From positions 1-47,064 of the forward strand of contig NZ_AUCZ01000016.1 in the NCBI RefSeq assembly GCF_000430025.1: a stretch of 47,064 bases of DNA, read 5' to 3'. Under the pieces are notes generated by a model, which was not told where the DNA came from, did not search any database, and saw only the letters and a program-made list of their open reading frames with translations. A program made the position numbers and the translations under genes. Origin of the DNA: Flavobacterium suncheonense GH29-5 = DSM 17707 (GTDB taxonomy: Bacteria; Bacteroidota; Bacteroidia; Flavobacteriales; Flavobacteriaceae). Each line of letters begins with the position of its first letter. Positions within the stretch are counted from its first letter, which is position 1. Shown here one piece after another: positions 33,408 to 41,897 of the stretch.

Positions 33408-34716
33408 TGGATGGTCGGTTTCGGTTGGGTTTATGTCTTTTCTTGTTGCGTTTTTGCGGCTCTGCAGCACTGTCGGTTTGTTCTGCCTGTTTTGATCGTT
33501 CCGGTCGTTCTCTGCGTTCGCCCCGCTCATTTCTGGCCGCTTTTTCCGTTTGCGGTTTTTCCGGTTTGTCTGCTTTTTCAACCGCAGCGCCAGGGCGTTT
33601 TTTATTCGGTCTTTTCTTTTTCTTCGGCTGGTCAAAACGCGTAAGGCTGTCTTGTCCCACCACATTTTGGAAATTTTTCTCCTGAGAAGCGGTTTCCTCT
33701 ACGGCAAACTCTTCCAGAGAAGCCACCTTTTTCTTTTCCTTGTTCAGCGCGATGATTTCTTTCACCTGCTCCACTTTCAGCATGTGCCAGTGAGCGTAAT
33801 TATCGGTGTAGGCAAACCACATCAGACCTTTGAAAATATCCAGTTTCTGACATACCGCATCGCCTTTTTCCGTATACAACTTGGTGTCCATTTCCGGAAA
33901 ACCTTTCAGAGCATCTAAATAAGTATCCAGTTCGTAATTCAGACAGCATTTCAGTTTTCCGCATTGCCCGGCTAATTTCTGCGGATTCAGCGACAATTGC
34001 TGGTAACGCGCCGCGGAAGTGTTCACGCTTCGGAAATCGGTCAGCCAAGTCGAACAGCACAATTCGCGTCCACAGGAACCGATACCGCCCAAACGCGCCG
34101 CTTCCTGACGGAAACCCACCTGCTTCATCTCGATGCGGATGTTGAATTCTTTGGCGAAATCCTTAATCAGCTGACGGAAATCCACACGGTCGTTTGCCGT
34201 ATAATAAAATGTCGCTTTGGAAGCATCGCCCTGAAATTCAATGTCGGAAATTTTCATCTCAAGTTTTAAGGCAATGGCGATTTCACGCGCGCGCACCTTC
34301 ATCGGTTCTTCCCGGTCGCGGGCTTCGCTCCAGATATCGATGTCTTTCTGTGATGCTTTTCGGTACACTTTCGGCACTTCGCCTTCCGGATTTACGCCTT
34401 TTTTCTTCATCTGCACCTTTACCAGTTCGCCGGTTAAGGTTACAATTCCGACGTCGTGACCCGGTGAAGCTTCCGTAGCCACGATGTCGCCAATGGACAG
34501 GGTTAGCTTTTCGGTGTTTCTGAAGAATTCTTTTCTTCCGTTTTTAAAGCGTACTTCCACACAGTCGAAAGGCTCCTGACCTCCCGGTAAACTCATGTTG
34601 GAAAGCCAGTCGAAAACCGTTAATTTGTTGCAGCTGTCGGTGCCGCAAGTCCCGTTATTTTTACATCCGCGCGGTGTTCCGTCTTTGGAACCCGTGGAAC
34701 AGTTGGTACATGCCAT
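33382..34716 (-). CDS. ricT: RicT/PSP1-domain protein (YaaT family)
   Basis: 444 residues. Cysteine-rich N-terminus (C3, C6, C18, C24, C29), then the PSP1 domain with the iron-sulfur-type motifs GSCGRELCCSTW and GQCGKLKCCLNYE. From about residue 365 onward there is a long low-complexity tail rich in K, R and E, which is likely disordered and possibly RNA-binding. In Bacillus, RicT belongs to a complex that controls RNA processing; a related role here is inferred. It lies upstream of gldH in the same operon. Confidence 0.88.
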   Translation of the reverse strand: MACTNCSTGSKDGTPRGCKNNGTCGTDSCNKLTVFDWLSNMSLPGGQEPFDCVEVRFKNGRKEFFRNTEKLTLSIGDIVATEASPGHDVGIVTLTGELVKVQMKKKGVNPEGEVPKVYRKASQKDIDIWSEARDREEPMKVRAREIAIALKLEMKISDIEFQGDASKATFYYTANDRVDFRQLIKDFAKEFNIRIEMKQVGFRQEAARLGGIGSCGRELCCSTWLTDFRSVNTSAARYQQLSLNPQKLAGQCGKLKCCLNYELDTYLDALKGFPEMDTKLYTEKGDAVCQKLDIFKGLMWFAYTDNYAHWHMLKVEQVKEIIALNKEKKKVASLEEFAVEETASQEKNFQNVVGQDSLTRFDQPKKKKRPNKKRPGAAVEKADKPEKPQTEKAARNERGERRERPERSKQAEQTDSAAEPQKRNKKRHKPNRNRPSNDKNTPKE

Positions 34717-34781
34717 AGTTTTGAGTATATCGTGGTCATCCGCCGCAGCGAACTACTTGGTTCGTAATTATGTTTTGTGTG

Positions 34782-34789
34782 TAAAGATA
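34782..34789 (-). promoter_or_regulatory. Putative -7 promoter element of the ricT operon
   Basis: TATCTTTA on the minus strand, one base off TAnnTTTG, 66 bases before the ricT start. A TTG lies only 14 bases upstream of it, which is short for a -33 spacing. Confidence 0.35.
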
Positions 34790-34848
34790 GTATTTTTTAG
34801 TTGCAAAGCCACCATATGAAAAGTTGTAATCTTCTTAAAGTTTGAAAT

Positions 34849-34882
34849 CAAAAAACCTGCCGCATTCTAAAAACGCAGCAGG
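34849..34882 (-). terminator. Rho-independent terminator of the trhO-trhP-ferredoxin operon
   Basis: CCTGCCGC (34856-34863) pairs with GCAGCAGG (34875-34882), one G-T pair on the transcript. Read on the minus strand it is followed by six T. Confidence 0.85.
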
Positions 34883-34921
34883 CTCAATTTAAGTATTTTA
34901 TCGTTACAAAATAATGTTTTT

Positions 34922-35152
34922 TTAGGTGGTTTTCACCGAAATGATGCGTACCGGACAGGCTTTTTCCGCCAGTTCACAGGCTTCTAAAATGGCGTAATCG
35001 TGCGATTTTAACGTATGGAAGCCGCGGGTGTTGACCGATTTCAGCAAAACGGTTTTTCCGTCTTTTTTGGACATCTGAAACTGGGCCGGCGCCATTTCCA
35101 CACAATAATTGCACCCGATGCACTTCTCGCGCTGTAACGTAACGACTACCAT
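34922..35152 (-). CDS. Single-cluster ferredoxin
   Basis: 76 residues with three cysteines in CIGCNYC near the N-terminus and the fourth in ACPVRI near the C-terminus, enough for one 4Fe-4S cluster. The pattern resembles Fer4-type ferredoxins of single-cluster size. Its ATG overlaps the stop of trhP (TGATG), so the two are translationally coupled. An electron-transfer or cluster-related role with TrhP, which itself has cluster-binding cysteines, is inferred from this. Confidence 0.9.
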   Translation of the reverse strand: MVVVTLQREKCIGCNYCVEMAPAQFQMSKKDGKTVLLKSVNTRGFHTLKSHDYAILEACELAEKACPVRIISVKTT

Positions 35153-36393
35153 CAGGCTTCCACAATTTTATACAACTTATCGGAAAGACGGATGCGAAAC
35201 GGCAGTTTGAAAGTACAACTGTCGCCTTTGGTCGCTTTTTCCGCTATTTTTTCATTCACATACATCTCGCCGATGACCATTTCCTGCGCACCGGTGCTTG
35301 GACCGGTAATTAAAATCTTATCACCTTGTTTGATGTCGTAGGCTTCGATTTTAAATTCGCCGATGCCGGCTTTCTGAAAGAAATGCACGCCTTTGCCCAC
35401 GTATACTTTTTTCTGGGTGGCACTCGATCCCGGATTGTCGCTCCATTCGCCTAATTTCTGCCCCAGGTAATAACCCGACCAAAAACCGCGGTTGTAAACG
35501 GTGGACAAATCTTCCATCCAGGCGTTGATTTTTTCTTTGGTGAAGGTGCCTTCGTAATAGGCATCAATCGCTTCGCGGTAGGTTTTCACAACCGTAGCCA
35601 CATAATCGGCGGCACGGCCCCGTCCTTCTATTTTCAGCACTTTGATACCGGAATCGATGACCTGATCGAGAAAATCCAGTGTACACAAATCTTTGGGCGA
35701 CATCATGTACTCGTTATCGATTTCAATTTCAAAACCGGATTCCTGGTCGATCACGGTATATTTTTTACGGCAGTTCTGCTTGCAAGCGCCCCGGTTGGCC
35801 GAAGAATTGTGCGAATGCAGGCTCAGGTAACATTTCCCCGAAACCGCCATGCACAAGGCACCATGTCCGAAGATTTCGATTTCCACCAGATTGCCGGACG
35901 GTCCTTTGATTTGTTCTTTTTCGATCTCGTCGGTAATTTTCTTCACCTGTCGCAGACTCAATTCGCGCGACAACACGATGGTATCGGCAAACAGACTGTA
36001 GAATTTTACGGTTTCGATGTTCGTCACATTCAACTGGGTGGAAATGTGTACTTCGATGCCCATGGTTTTCGCCGCCATGATGACCGCCTGATCCGAAGCG
36101 ATTACTGCTGTGATGCCGGCTTCTTTGGCTTTGGTCAGCAAGGTTTTCACTACCGACAAATCGTGGTCGTAAATAATGGTATTGAGCGTTAAATACGTTC
36201 TGACGTTTTTCGCTTTACAGCGGCGGGCGATTTCCGGCAAATCGTCTATCGTGAAATTCACCGTAGCGCGCGCTCTCATGTTAAGTTGTTCTACACCGAA
36301 ATAAACCGAATCGCAACCGTTGTCTAAAGCAGCCTGTAAAGATTCGAAATTACCGGCCGGAGCCATTAACTCAATTCTTCCTGTAGTGGTCAT
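35152..36393 (-). CDS. trhP: U32-family tRNA hydroxylation protein TrhP-like
   Basis: 413 residues. In E. coli the U32 protein TrhP makes 5-hydroxyuridine at tRNA position 34 using prephenate, without oxygen. Here the start IELMAPAGNFESLQAALDNG and EIEIFGHGALCMAVSGKCYLS are diagnostic, with C181, C188, C204 and C208 as likely iron-sulfur ligands. Residues from about 328 to 413 form a separate beta-barrel-like domain with GKGVHFFQKAGIGEF and GDKILITGPSTG, homologous by eye to the end of the upstream TrhO protein. The gap to TrhO is one base. Confidence 0.9.
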   Translation of the reverse strand: MTTTGRIELMAPAGNFESLQAALDNGCDSVYFGVEQLNMRARATVNFTIDDLPEIARRCKAKNVRTYLTLNTIIYDHDLSVVKTLLTKAKEAGITAVIASDQAVIMAAKTMGIEVHISTQLNVTNIETVKFYSLFADTIVLSRELSLRQVKKITDEIEKEQIKGPSGNLVEIEIFGHGALCMAVSGKCYLSLHSHNSSANRGACKQNCRKKYTVIDQESGFEIEIDNEYMMSPKDLCTLDFLDQVIDSGIKVLKIEGRGRAADYVATVVKTYREAIDAYYEGTFTKEKINAWMEDLSTVYNRGFWSGYYLGQKLGEWSDNPGSSATQKKVYVGKGVHFFQKAGIGEFKIEAYDIKQGDKILITGPSTGAQEMVIGEMYVNEKIAEKATKGDSCTFKLPFRIRLSDKLYKIVEA

Positions 36394-36394
36394 T

Positions 36395-37765
36395 TTAACT
36401 TAGCAATTTAAACAGTTTGTCGGAAGCCCGTACTTTAAAAGGAACGGAAAAAGTGACTTTGTCACCTGCTTTGGCGGTGGCGCTTTCCTGTCCGTTTACC
36501 AGTAATTTTTCCACTACCAGTTGCTTTTCGCCGGTTGTCGGCCCCTGAATCAGGATTTTATCGCCGGCCTGCAGTTCGTGGTTGGTGATGGTAAACTGCC
36601 CTACCTGCGCTTTGGAATAATAATGTTCGCCCTTGCCCACCATTACTTTTTTGACGGCGATGCGCTGGCGAAGGGTTTTGGGTTTTTCGTTTTCCTCGGT
36701 AGCCTGCGCTAACGGGATGCCTTCCAGAACACCTGATTTTTTAAATTTCAGGGATTCCGATTTTCCTTTGCGGAAAATTTTATTGCCCACCTGTAGTCCT
36801 TTTCGCTTGCGGATCTGATCGGCCAAAGGCAAATGGATGGTTTCCTGGCATTCGGTCGAACAGCAGTTTTCCATCGCTTCCATACATTCGTCGCACTGAA
36901 TGAACAACAAGTGACAGGCATCGTTGGCACAATTGGTATGGTTGTCGCACGGTTTTCCGCATTGGTGGCATTGTGCGATGATATCGTTGGTGATGCGTTC
37001 TCCCAAACGGTGATCGAAAACGAAATTCTTTCCGATAAATTTGCTTTCCAGACCTTCTTCTTTAATCTGCTTGGCGTAGTTTATGATTCCTCCTTCAAGC
37101 TGATATACATTTTTGAAACCTTGGTGTTTAAAGTACGCCGAAGCTTTTTCACAACGGATCCCTCCGGTACAGTACATCACCAGGTTTTTGTCTTCTTTAT
37201 AGTCTTTTAACTGTTCGTTGATAATCGGTAAAGATTCGCGGAAAGTTTCCACATCCGGCGTGATGGCGCCTTTAAAATGGCCCACTTCACTTTCGTAATG
37301 GTTTCTGAAATCCACCACGATGGTATTAGGATCGTCTAAAATGTCATTAAACGCTTTGGCATTTAAGTGAACGCCTTTATTGGTTACATCAAAGGTTTCA
37401 TCGTTTAAACCGTCGGCTACAATTTTGTTGCGGACTTTCACCGTTAATTTTAAAAAGGAATGATCGTCGTGTTCTACGGCCACATTAAGACGAATCCCTT
37501 TCATGAAATCGTAGGCTTCCAGTGTTTCGCGGAACGCTTCAAAGTTTTGCGCCGGAACACTCATCTGCGCGTTAATCCCTTCTTTGGCTACATAAATACG
37601 GCCAAGAGCATCGAGCTTATTCCAAGCTACAAATAAATCGTTACGAAATTGTTGAGGGTCTTCAATGTGCGCGTACTGATAGAAAGACAAAGTAAGACGC
37701 TGCTGACCGGCTTGGTCGATAAGCTCTTTTCTTTCCTCTGCGCTTAAGGTGTTATACAGTTGCAT
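36395..37765 (-). CDS. trhO: tRNA U34 hydroxylase TrhO (rhodanese type) with an added C-terminal domain
   Basis: 456 residues, about 100 longer than E. coli TrhO (YceA), which hydroxylates tRNA U34 with oxygen. The N-terminal ferredoxin-like domain contains GRIYVAKEGINAQMS, the rhodanese domain has catalytic C199 in VMYCTGGIRCEKAS, and a cysteine cluster from 266 to 306 (QCHQCGKPCDN, CDECMEAMENCC) probably binds zinc. The last 85 or so residues (about 370-456, GKGEHYYSKAQVGQF, GDKILIQGPTTG) repeat the end domain of the downstream TrhP, an unusual fusion. Confidence 0.92.
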   Translation of the reverse strand: MQLYNTLSAEERKELIDQAGQQRLTLSFYQYAHIEDPQQFRNDLFVAWNKLDALGRIYVAKEGINAQMSVPAQNFEAFRETLEAYDFMKGIRLNVAVEHDDHSFLKLTVKVRNKIVADGLNDETFDVTNKGVHLNAKAFNDILDDPNTIVVDFRNHYESEVGHFKGAITPDVETFRESLPIINEQLKDYKEDKNLVMYCTGGIRCEKASAYFKHQGFKNVYQLEGGIINYAKQIKEEGLESKFIGKNFVFDHRLGERITNDIIAQCHQCGKPCDNHTNCANDACHLLFIQCDECMEAMENCCSTECQETIHLPLADQIRKRKGLQVGNKIFRKGKSESLKFKKSGVLEGIPLAQATEENEKPKTLRQRIAVKKVMVGKGEHYYSKAQVGQFTITNHELQAGDKILIQGPTTGEKQLVVEKLLVNGQESATAKAGDKVTFSVPFKVRASDKLFKLLS

Positions 37766-37825
37766 GCTATAAACGTTAAGTGAGATTTTACAATATGAGG
37801 AACTCTAAATGGAAGAATTCGGGTG

Positions 37826-37854
37826 CAAAGTTACAGTTTTAAAATTAATTTCAA
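37826..37854 (-). promoter_or_regulatory. Promoter of the trhO-trhP-ferredoxin operon
   Basis: On the minus strand TTG (37852-37854), an 18-base spacer and TAACTTTG (37826-37833): both elements match the flavobacterial consensus. It lies about 60 bases before the trhO ATG, back to back with the recA promoter. Confidence 0.7.
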
Positions 37855-37908
37855 AACCTACTGACAATCAGAGGACTAAAAATAAATCCGATTGTTGATA
37901 ACATCTTA

Positions 37909-37938
37909 TTGGCAACTTAAAAAAAAGCAGTATTTTTA
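37909..37938 (+). promoter_or_regulatory. Promoter of recA
   Basis: TTG (37909-37911), a 19-base spacer and TATTTTTA (37931-37938), 16 bases before the ATG. No obvious LexA-type palindrome is seen beside it. Confidence 0.6.
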
Positions 37939-37954
37939 GCAAAAATTATAAACC

Positions 37955-38959
37955 ATGAGTTCAGAGAAAGAAGCAAAATTAAAAGCCTTACAACTAACCT
38001 TAGACAAATTGGATAAAACCTACGGAAAAGGGACGGTAATGAAATTAGGTGATGCAGCAGTAGAGGAAGTGGATGCCATTCCTTCCGGCTCGCTGGGCGT
38101 GGATTTGGCGCTTGGCGTTAACGGTTATCCGCGGGGCCGAATCATTGAAATTTTCGGACCGGAATCTTCGGGTAAAACCACTTTAACCTTACACGCCATT
38201 GCTGAAGCTCAAAAAGCAGGAGGTTTAGCCGCCTTTATCGATGCGGAGCACGCGTTCGACCGTTTTTATGCCCAGAAATTAGGCGTTGACATCGATAATT
38301 TGATTATTTCACAACCCGATAACGGGGAACAAGCTTTGGAAATTGCTGAAAACTTAATCCGTTCTGGCGCTATTGATTTAGTAGTGATTGACTCCGTAGC
38401 CGCTTTAACGCCGAAAAGCGAAATCGAAGGCGAAATGGGCGACTCCAAAATGGGATTGCACGCGCGTTTGATGTCGCAGGCATTGCGTAAATTAACCGCT
38501 ACCATTAATAAAACGAACTGTACCGTTTTCTTCATCAACCAGTTGCGCGAGAAAATCGGGGTGATGTTCGGAAATCCGGAAACCACAACGGGAGGTAATG
38601 CCCTGAAGTTTTACGCTTCGGTACGTATCGACATCCGCAAATCCACCCAAATTAAAGACGGGGAAAATGTATTGGGGAACCGTACGAAAGTAAAAATTGT
38701 GAAAAACAAAGTAGCACCACCGTTCCGTACCGCGGAATTCGACATTATGTACGGCGAAGGGATTTCCAAAACCGGTGAAGTGTTGGATTTGGCTGTGGAA
38801 TTTGAAATCATCAAAAAGAGCGGTTCGTGGTTCAGCTACGGCGACACCAAATTAGGTCAGGGCCGCGATGCCGTGAAAGCGCTGATTAAAGACAATCCGG
38901 AACTGATGGACGAACTGGAAGAAAAAATCAAAGAACATATTAAAGCACAGAATGCCTAA
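37955..38959 (+). CDS. recA: Recombinase RecA
   Basis: ATP-dependent strand-exchange protein for recombination and SOS signalling. 334 residues. Walker A is GPESSGKTT (68-76); the Walker B region reads [22 protein letters not shown]; the L2 loop has [23 protein letters not shown]; and [13 protein letters not shown] is also conserved. It lacks a long acidic C-terminal tail. Monocistronic, with its own promoter and terminator. Confidence 0.98.
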   Translation: MSSEKEAKLKALQLTLDKLDKTYGKGTVMKLGDAAVEEVDAIPSGSLGVDLALGVNGYPRGRIIEIFGPESSGKTTLTLHAIAEAQKAGGLAAFIDAEHAFDRFYAQKLGVDIDNLIISQPDNGEQALEIAENLIRSGAIDLVVIDSVAALTPKSEIEGEMGDSKMGLHARLMSQALRKLTATINKTNCTVFFINQLREKIGVMFGNPETTTGGNALKFYASVRIDIRKSTQIKDGENVLGNRTKVKIVKNKVAPPFRTAEFDIMYGEGISKTGEVLDLAVEFEIIKKSGSWFSYGDTKLGQGRDAVKALIKDNPELMDELEEKIKEHIKAQNA

Positions 38960-38965
38960 TATTTT

Positions 38966-38994
38966 AAAACCCGAAAAATTTTTCGGGTTTTTTT
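38966..38994 (+). terminator. Rho-independent terminator of recA
   Basis: AACCCGAAAAA and TTTTTCGGGTT form a near-loopless palindrome followed by T-run, directly downstream of the stop. Confidence 0.85.
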
Positions 38995-39058
38995 ATCTGT
39001 GACGCAACCTTTTACCTTTTTTGCATCTATATAAGAAACAAGCGACCCTTAGTATAAA

Positions 39059-39472
39059 ATGAAAAAATTATTTTTTATAGTAACTTTTATAGCTTTTGCT
39101 TTGTCTTCCTGTTCTTCAGACGACGGACAAGAAGATGTAACATACGAGCTTTTGCCAATACAGGAAGTAACACTTCCCTCTACTTTTAAAACAAACCAAG
39201 ACAATATTATTGAGGTTCGGTTTTTAAGACCAACCACCTGTCATGGCTTCAATAGTTTTTATTATGAAAAAGAGGGAATGACGCGAACAGTGGCGGTTGA
39301 AGCAATTGTGTTTAACGGCAACGAATGCGAACCGTTAACGGAAAGTATTGCCACACAAAATTTAAAATTCAGACCGGAAGCAACCGGAGAATACACCTTT
39401 AAATTCTGGCAGGGAAAAGACGAACAAGGAACAGATATTTTCTTAACCTTTCAGATTTTGGTAGAACAGTAA
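39059..39472 (+). CDS. Lipoprotein of unknown function
   Basis: 137 residues. A clear type II signal peptide ends at ALSSC with SSDDGQED following, a flavobacterial lipoprotein export pattern. The mature part is beta-rich with two further cysteines (TTCHGF and NECEPL) that may form a disulfide, and it ends TFQILVEQ. No family was recognised. It is followed within 15 bases by the sigma factor gene and may share its transcript. Confidence 0.8.
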   Translation: MKKLFFIVTFIAFALSSCSSDDGQEDVTYELLPIQEVTLPSTFKTNQDNIIEVRFLRPTTCHGFNSFYYEKEGMTRTVAVEAIVFNGNECEPLTESIATQNLKFRPEATGEYTFKFWQGKDEQGTDIFLTFQILVEQ

Positions 39473-39486
39473 CATTTAAAACTATT

Positions 39487-40032
39487 TTGGGAATCGATCA
39501 AATAATACAAGGCTGTCAGAAGAAGGATGTGGTTGCTCAGGAGCAATTGTACAGACTTCTTGCACCTAAATTATTTGGGGTATGTCTAAAATATTCGAGA
39601 AATCAAACCGAGGCAGAAGACAATTTACAAGACGGTTTTTTACTGATTTTTGATAAAATCCATCAGTTCCAGTTTAAAGGTTCTTTTGAAGGATGGGCGA
39701 AAAGAGTGGTAATCAACAATGTTTTACAAAAGTACCGGACCGAAGGGGTTTTTGAGATTGTACACGAAAACATTCCCGATACTCCAACCGTAGAAGTAGA
39801 CGACGAAGCTGTTTCGATGGAATACCTGGTCAGTATCATTCAGCAATTGCCGGACCGGTACCGCTTGGTTTTCAACTTATATGTAGTAGACGATTATTCA
39901 CATAAAGAGATTTCTGAAATGTTAAATATCACCATCGGAACCTCAAAATCCAATTTGGCAAGAGCCCGGATGATTTTAAAAGACAAAATCGAATCGCAAC
40001 AAACCAATCATAAATTTCCGAACGCAAAATGA
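39487..40032 (+). CDS. ECF-type RNA polymerase sigma factor
   Basis: 181 residues starting at TTG 39487; no ATG is available upstream in frame. Region 2 has AEDNLQDGFLLIFDKIHQF and FEGWAKRVVINNVLQKYR; region 4 has LPDRYRLVFNLYVVDDYSHKEISEMLNITIGTSKSNLARAR, the helix-turn-helix. It overlaps the next gene by four bases (ATGA). In Bacteroidota such pairs usually encode a sigma factor and a membrane partner that restrains or signals to it; that relation is inferred. Confidence 0.92.
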   Translation: MGIDQIIQGCQKKDVVAQEQLYRLLAPKLFGVCLKYSRNQTEAEDNLQDGFLLIFDKIHQFQFKGSFEGWAKRVVINNVLQKYRTEGVFEIVHENIPDTPTVEVDDEAVSMEYLVSIIQQLPDRYRLVFNLYVVDDYSHKEISEMLNITIGTSKSNLARARMILKDKIESQQTNHKFPNAK

Positions 40033-41795
40033 GCGAAAGACAAAACATAGACAGACTCTTTCAGGAAAAGTTCAAAGACTTTGAAGCAACCCCTTCCGAT
40101 AAGGTTTGGGCCAACATTCAGCGTCAGATGAACAACAATGAGAAGAAAAAAGCACCGGTACTTTTGCCTTTATGGTTAAAGATGTGCGGTATTGCGGCTG
40201 TTTTTCTGATTGGTTTTTCCATTGGAAGTAACCTTTTCTTCCATACACCGCAAAACAACGGAGATGTGTCATCTGCCAATGAGGCAACTGCTGATACGGA
40301 AAAAGACACTAAAAATACAGACCACTCAAAAAGCAACGATGTTTTAAACAAGGAATCTTTTAATCTGGACGCCAATGCTATAACATCTGCTTCAAAAGAA
40401 AAAGAAACGACAACTGTAGGGACCCAAAGCCAAAATAAAACACAAACCGGCACCAAAACTTTTGATTTTGACAGCACGCAAAACACTGCGAATCAAACTC
40501 ATATGGCTTCAAACAAAAGAACTTCTAAACAAAGAACTTTTAGCCAAAAGTCTGCAACTTCAGTTGTAGCGGTTTTGGAGGACAACCGTAACGGTTCCAC
40601 TGTTTCAAATTCGCAAAATACAACCGAAGGGGAAATCAATAAAGCCAATCCTGACACTGCCTTGGGCCACAACCTGAATAAGGCAGCACAACCAACGGTT
40701 TTTCAGTCCAATGATGCTAATTTTGTAGCCCCCAAAACCAATGAACCGGAGTTTGTGCCTGAAAACAGCGCCGATTTATTATTCGACAACCCAAATTCGA
40801 AAGTAGCCTTTGAAGTAGGAAAAGAACGGTATACCGACAAAAAAGAACGCGGTATTTTAAAGAACAGCCAACTTCCGAACAATAGAAAAACCACGGCAGA
40901 TCCTTCAGAATCGTTGCTGACTAAAGATGAGAATTTACTGAAAAAACCGTTGAATCCAAAAACTGTTGTGGCATCTGCCAAAGATTCCCTTCCAAGAGCC
41001 AAAGGAAAGGAAATGCTAAATCCTCTTGATCAGCTTTTAAAAGAGAAAGAAGCGCAGGAGAAAGAAGAGCAAAAGCAAACCGCTGCAAAAAACAAATGGC
41101 TGGTAAGTTCCAAAGTAACACCAATCTTTATGAATGCCAGCGGAAACAATTCAGCAATCGACAAACAGTTTGACAACAACGGAAAAAGTTACGAGACTAC
41201 TTTCAGTTACGGCATGGGCATCAGTTATGCCGTTACAGACCGTTTATCGGTGCGCGCCGGGGTTCATTCCTTAAACATGAAATACCGTACGAACGATATT
41301 ATTTACTATCAGTCGAAAGAAGGGCGTCACATTGAGAACATCCGTCGCAATGAAACCGGAAACTCGATACAAATCGAAGACAAAGACAACCGCGCAATGG
41401 CTTTCAACGATTCGGGTCTTGTAACACAAAAAACAAGTGGTGCCATCAGCCAGCAAATGGGCTATATCGAAGTTCCTACTGAAGTATCCTACAAAGTACT
41501 GAACAAAAAATTCGGAATTGAAGTCATTGGCGGTTTGAGCACCTTGTTTTTAACACAAAACAATATTTCCCTGATTTCAGCGCACAGCGACATGAAAATC
41601 GGAGAAGCCAGCAACCTGAACAATATCCATCTCAGCAGTAATGTTGGGTTAGGTTTCAAGTATTCGTTCAGCAAATCGTTTGAAGCCAATATGGAACCGA
41701 TGTTTAAATATCAGATCAATACATACCGTAACAACGCCGGTGATTTCAAACCGTATTACATGGGGGTTTACACCGGAATTAGTTACCGTTTTTAA
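40029..41795 (+). CDS. Envelope-spanning protein with sigma-partner N-terminus and outer-membrane barrel C-terminus
   Basis: 588 residues. Residues 8-34 (RLFQEKFKDFEATPSDKVWANIQRQM) are the cytoplasmic motif often found next to ECF sigma factors. One inner-membrane helix at about 47-71 follows, then about 270 residues of Ser/Thr/Asn/Lys-rich linker, a charged helix (KEKEAQEKEEQKQ, about 337-350), and from about 365 a beta-barrel-like domain with alternating strands ending GVYTGISYRF, with a C-terminal phenylalanine as in outer-membrane proteins. The function is inferred as signal relay or envelope structure. Confidence 0.8.
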   Translation: MSERQNIDRLFQEKFKDFEATPSDKVWANIQRQMNNNEKKKAPVLLPLWLKMCGIAAVFLIGFSIGSNLFFHTPQNNGDVSSANEATADTEKDTKNTDHSKSNDVLNKESFNLDANAITSASKEKETTTVGTQSQNKTQTGTKTFDFDSTQNTANQTHMASNKRTSKQRTFSQKSATSVVAVLEDNRNGSTVSNSQNTTEGEINKANPDTALGHNLNKAAQPTVFQSNDANFVAPKTNEPEFVPENSADLLFDNPNSKVAFEVGKERYTDKKERGILKNSQLPNNRKTTADPSESLLTKDENLLKKPLNPKTVVASAKDSLPRAKGKEMLNPLDQLLKEKEAQEKEEQKQTAAKNKWLVSSKVTPIFMNASGNNSAIDKQFDNNGKSYETTFSYGMGISYAVTDRLSVRAGVHSLNMKYRTNDIIYYQSKEGRHIENIRRNETGNSIQIEDKDNRAMAFNDSGLVTQKTSGAISQQMGYIEVPTEVSYKVLNKKFGIEVIGGLSTLFLTQNNISLISAHSDMKIGEASNLNNIHLSSNVGLGFKYSFSKSFEANMEPMFKYQINTYRNNAGDFKPYYMGVYTGISYRF

Positions 41796-41854
41796 AAGTT
41801 AGTTAGTTAAGTTTTTTAGTTAAGTCCGTTTCTTTCGTGGTGGTTAGAAACGTA

Positions 41855-41890
41855 AAAAGGCACTCTTTTTGGGTTAAGAGTGTCTTTTTT
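41855..41890. terminator. Bidirectional terminator
   Basis: GGCACTCTT (41859-41867) pairs with AAGAGTGTC (41876-41884), flanked by A and T runs. It serves the convergent barrel-protein and plsC genes. Confidence 0.8.
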
Positions 41891-41897
41891 ATTTTAG

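Noticed and set aside
33408..33665. A longer GldH starting at 33665
   Set aside because: The added part is read in another frame of the ricT tail, is full of K and R from that low-complexity DNA and precedes the signal peptide, which must be at the N-terminus.
37861..37954. SOS (LexA) box in front of recA
   Set aside because: No clear palindrome of LexA type was seen near the recA promoter.
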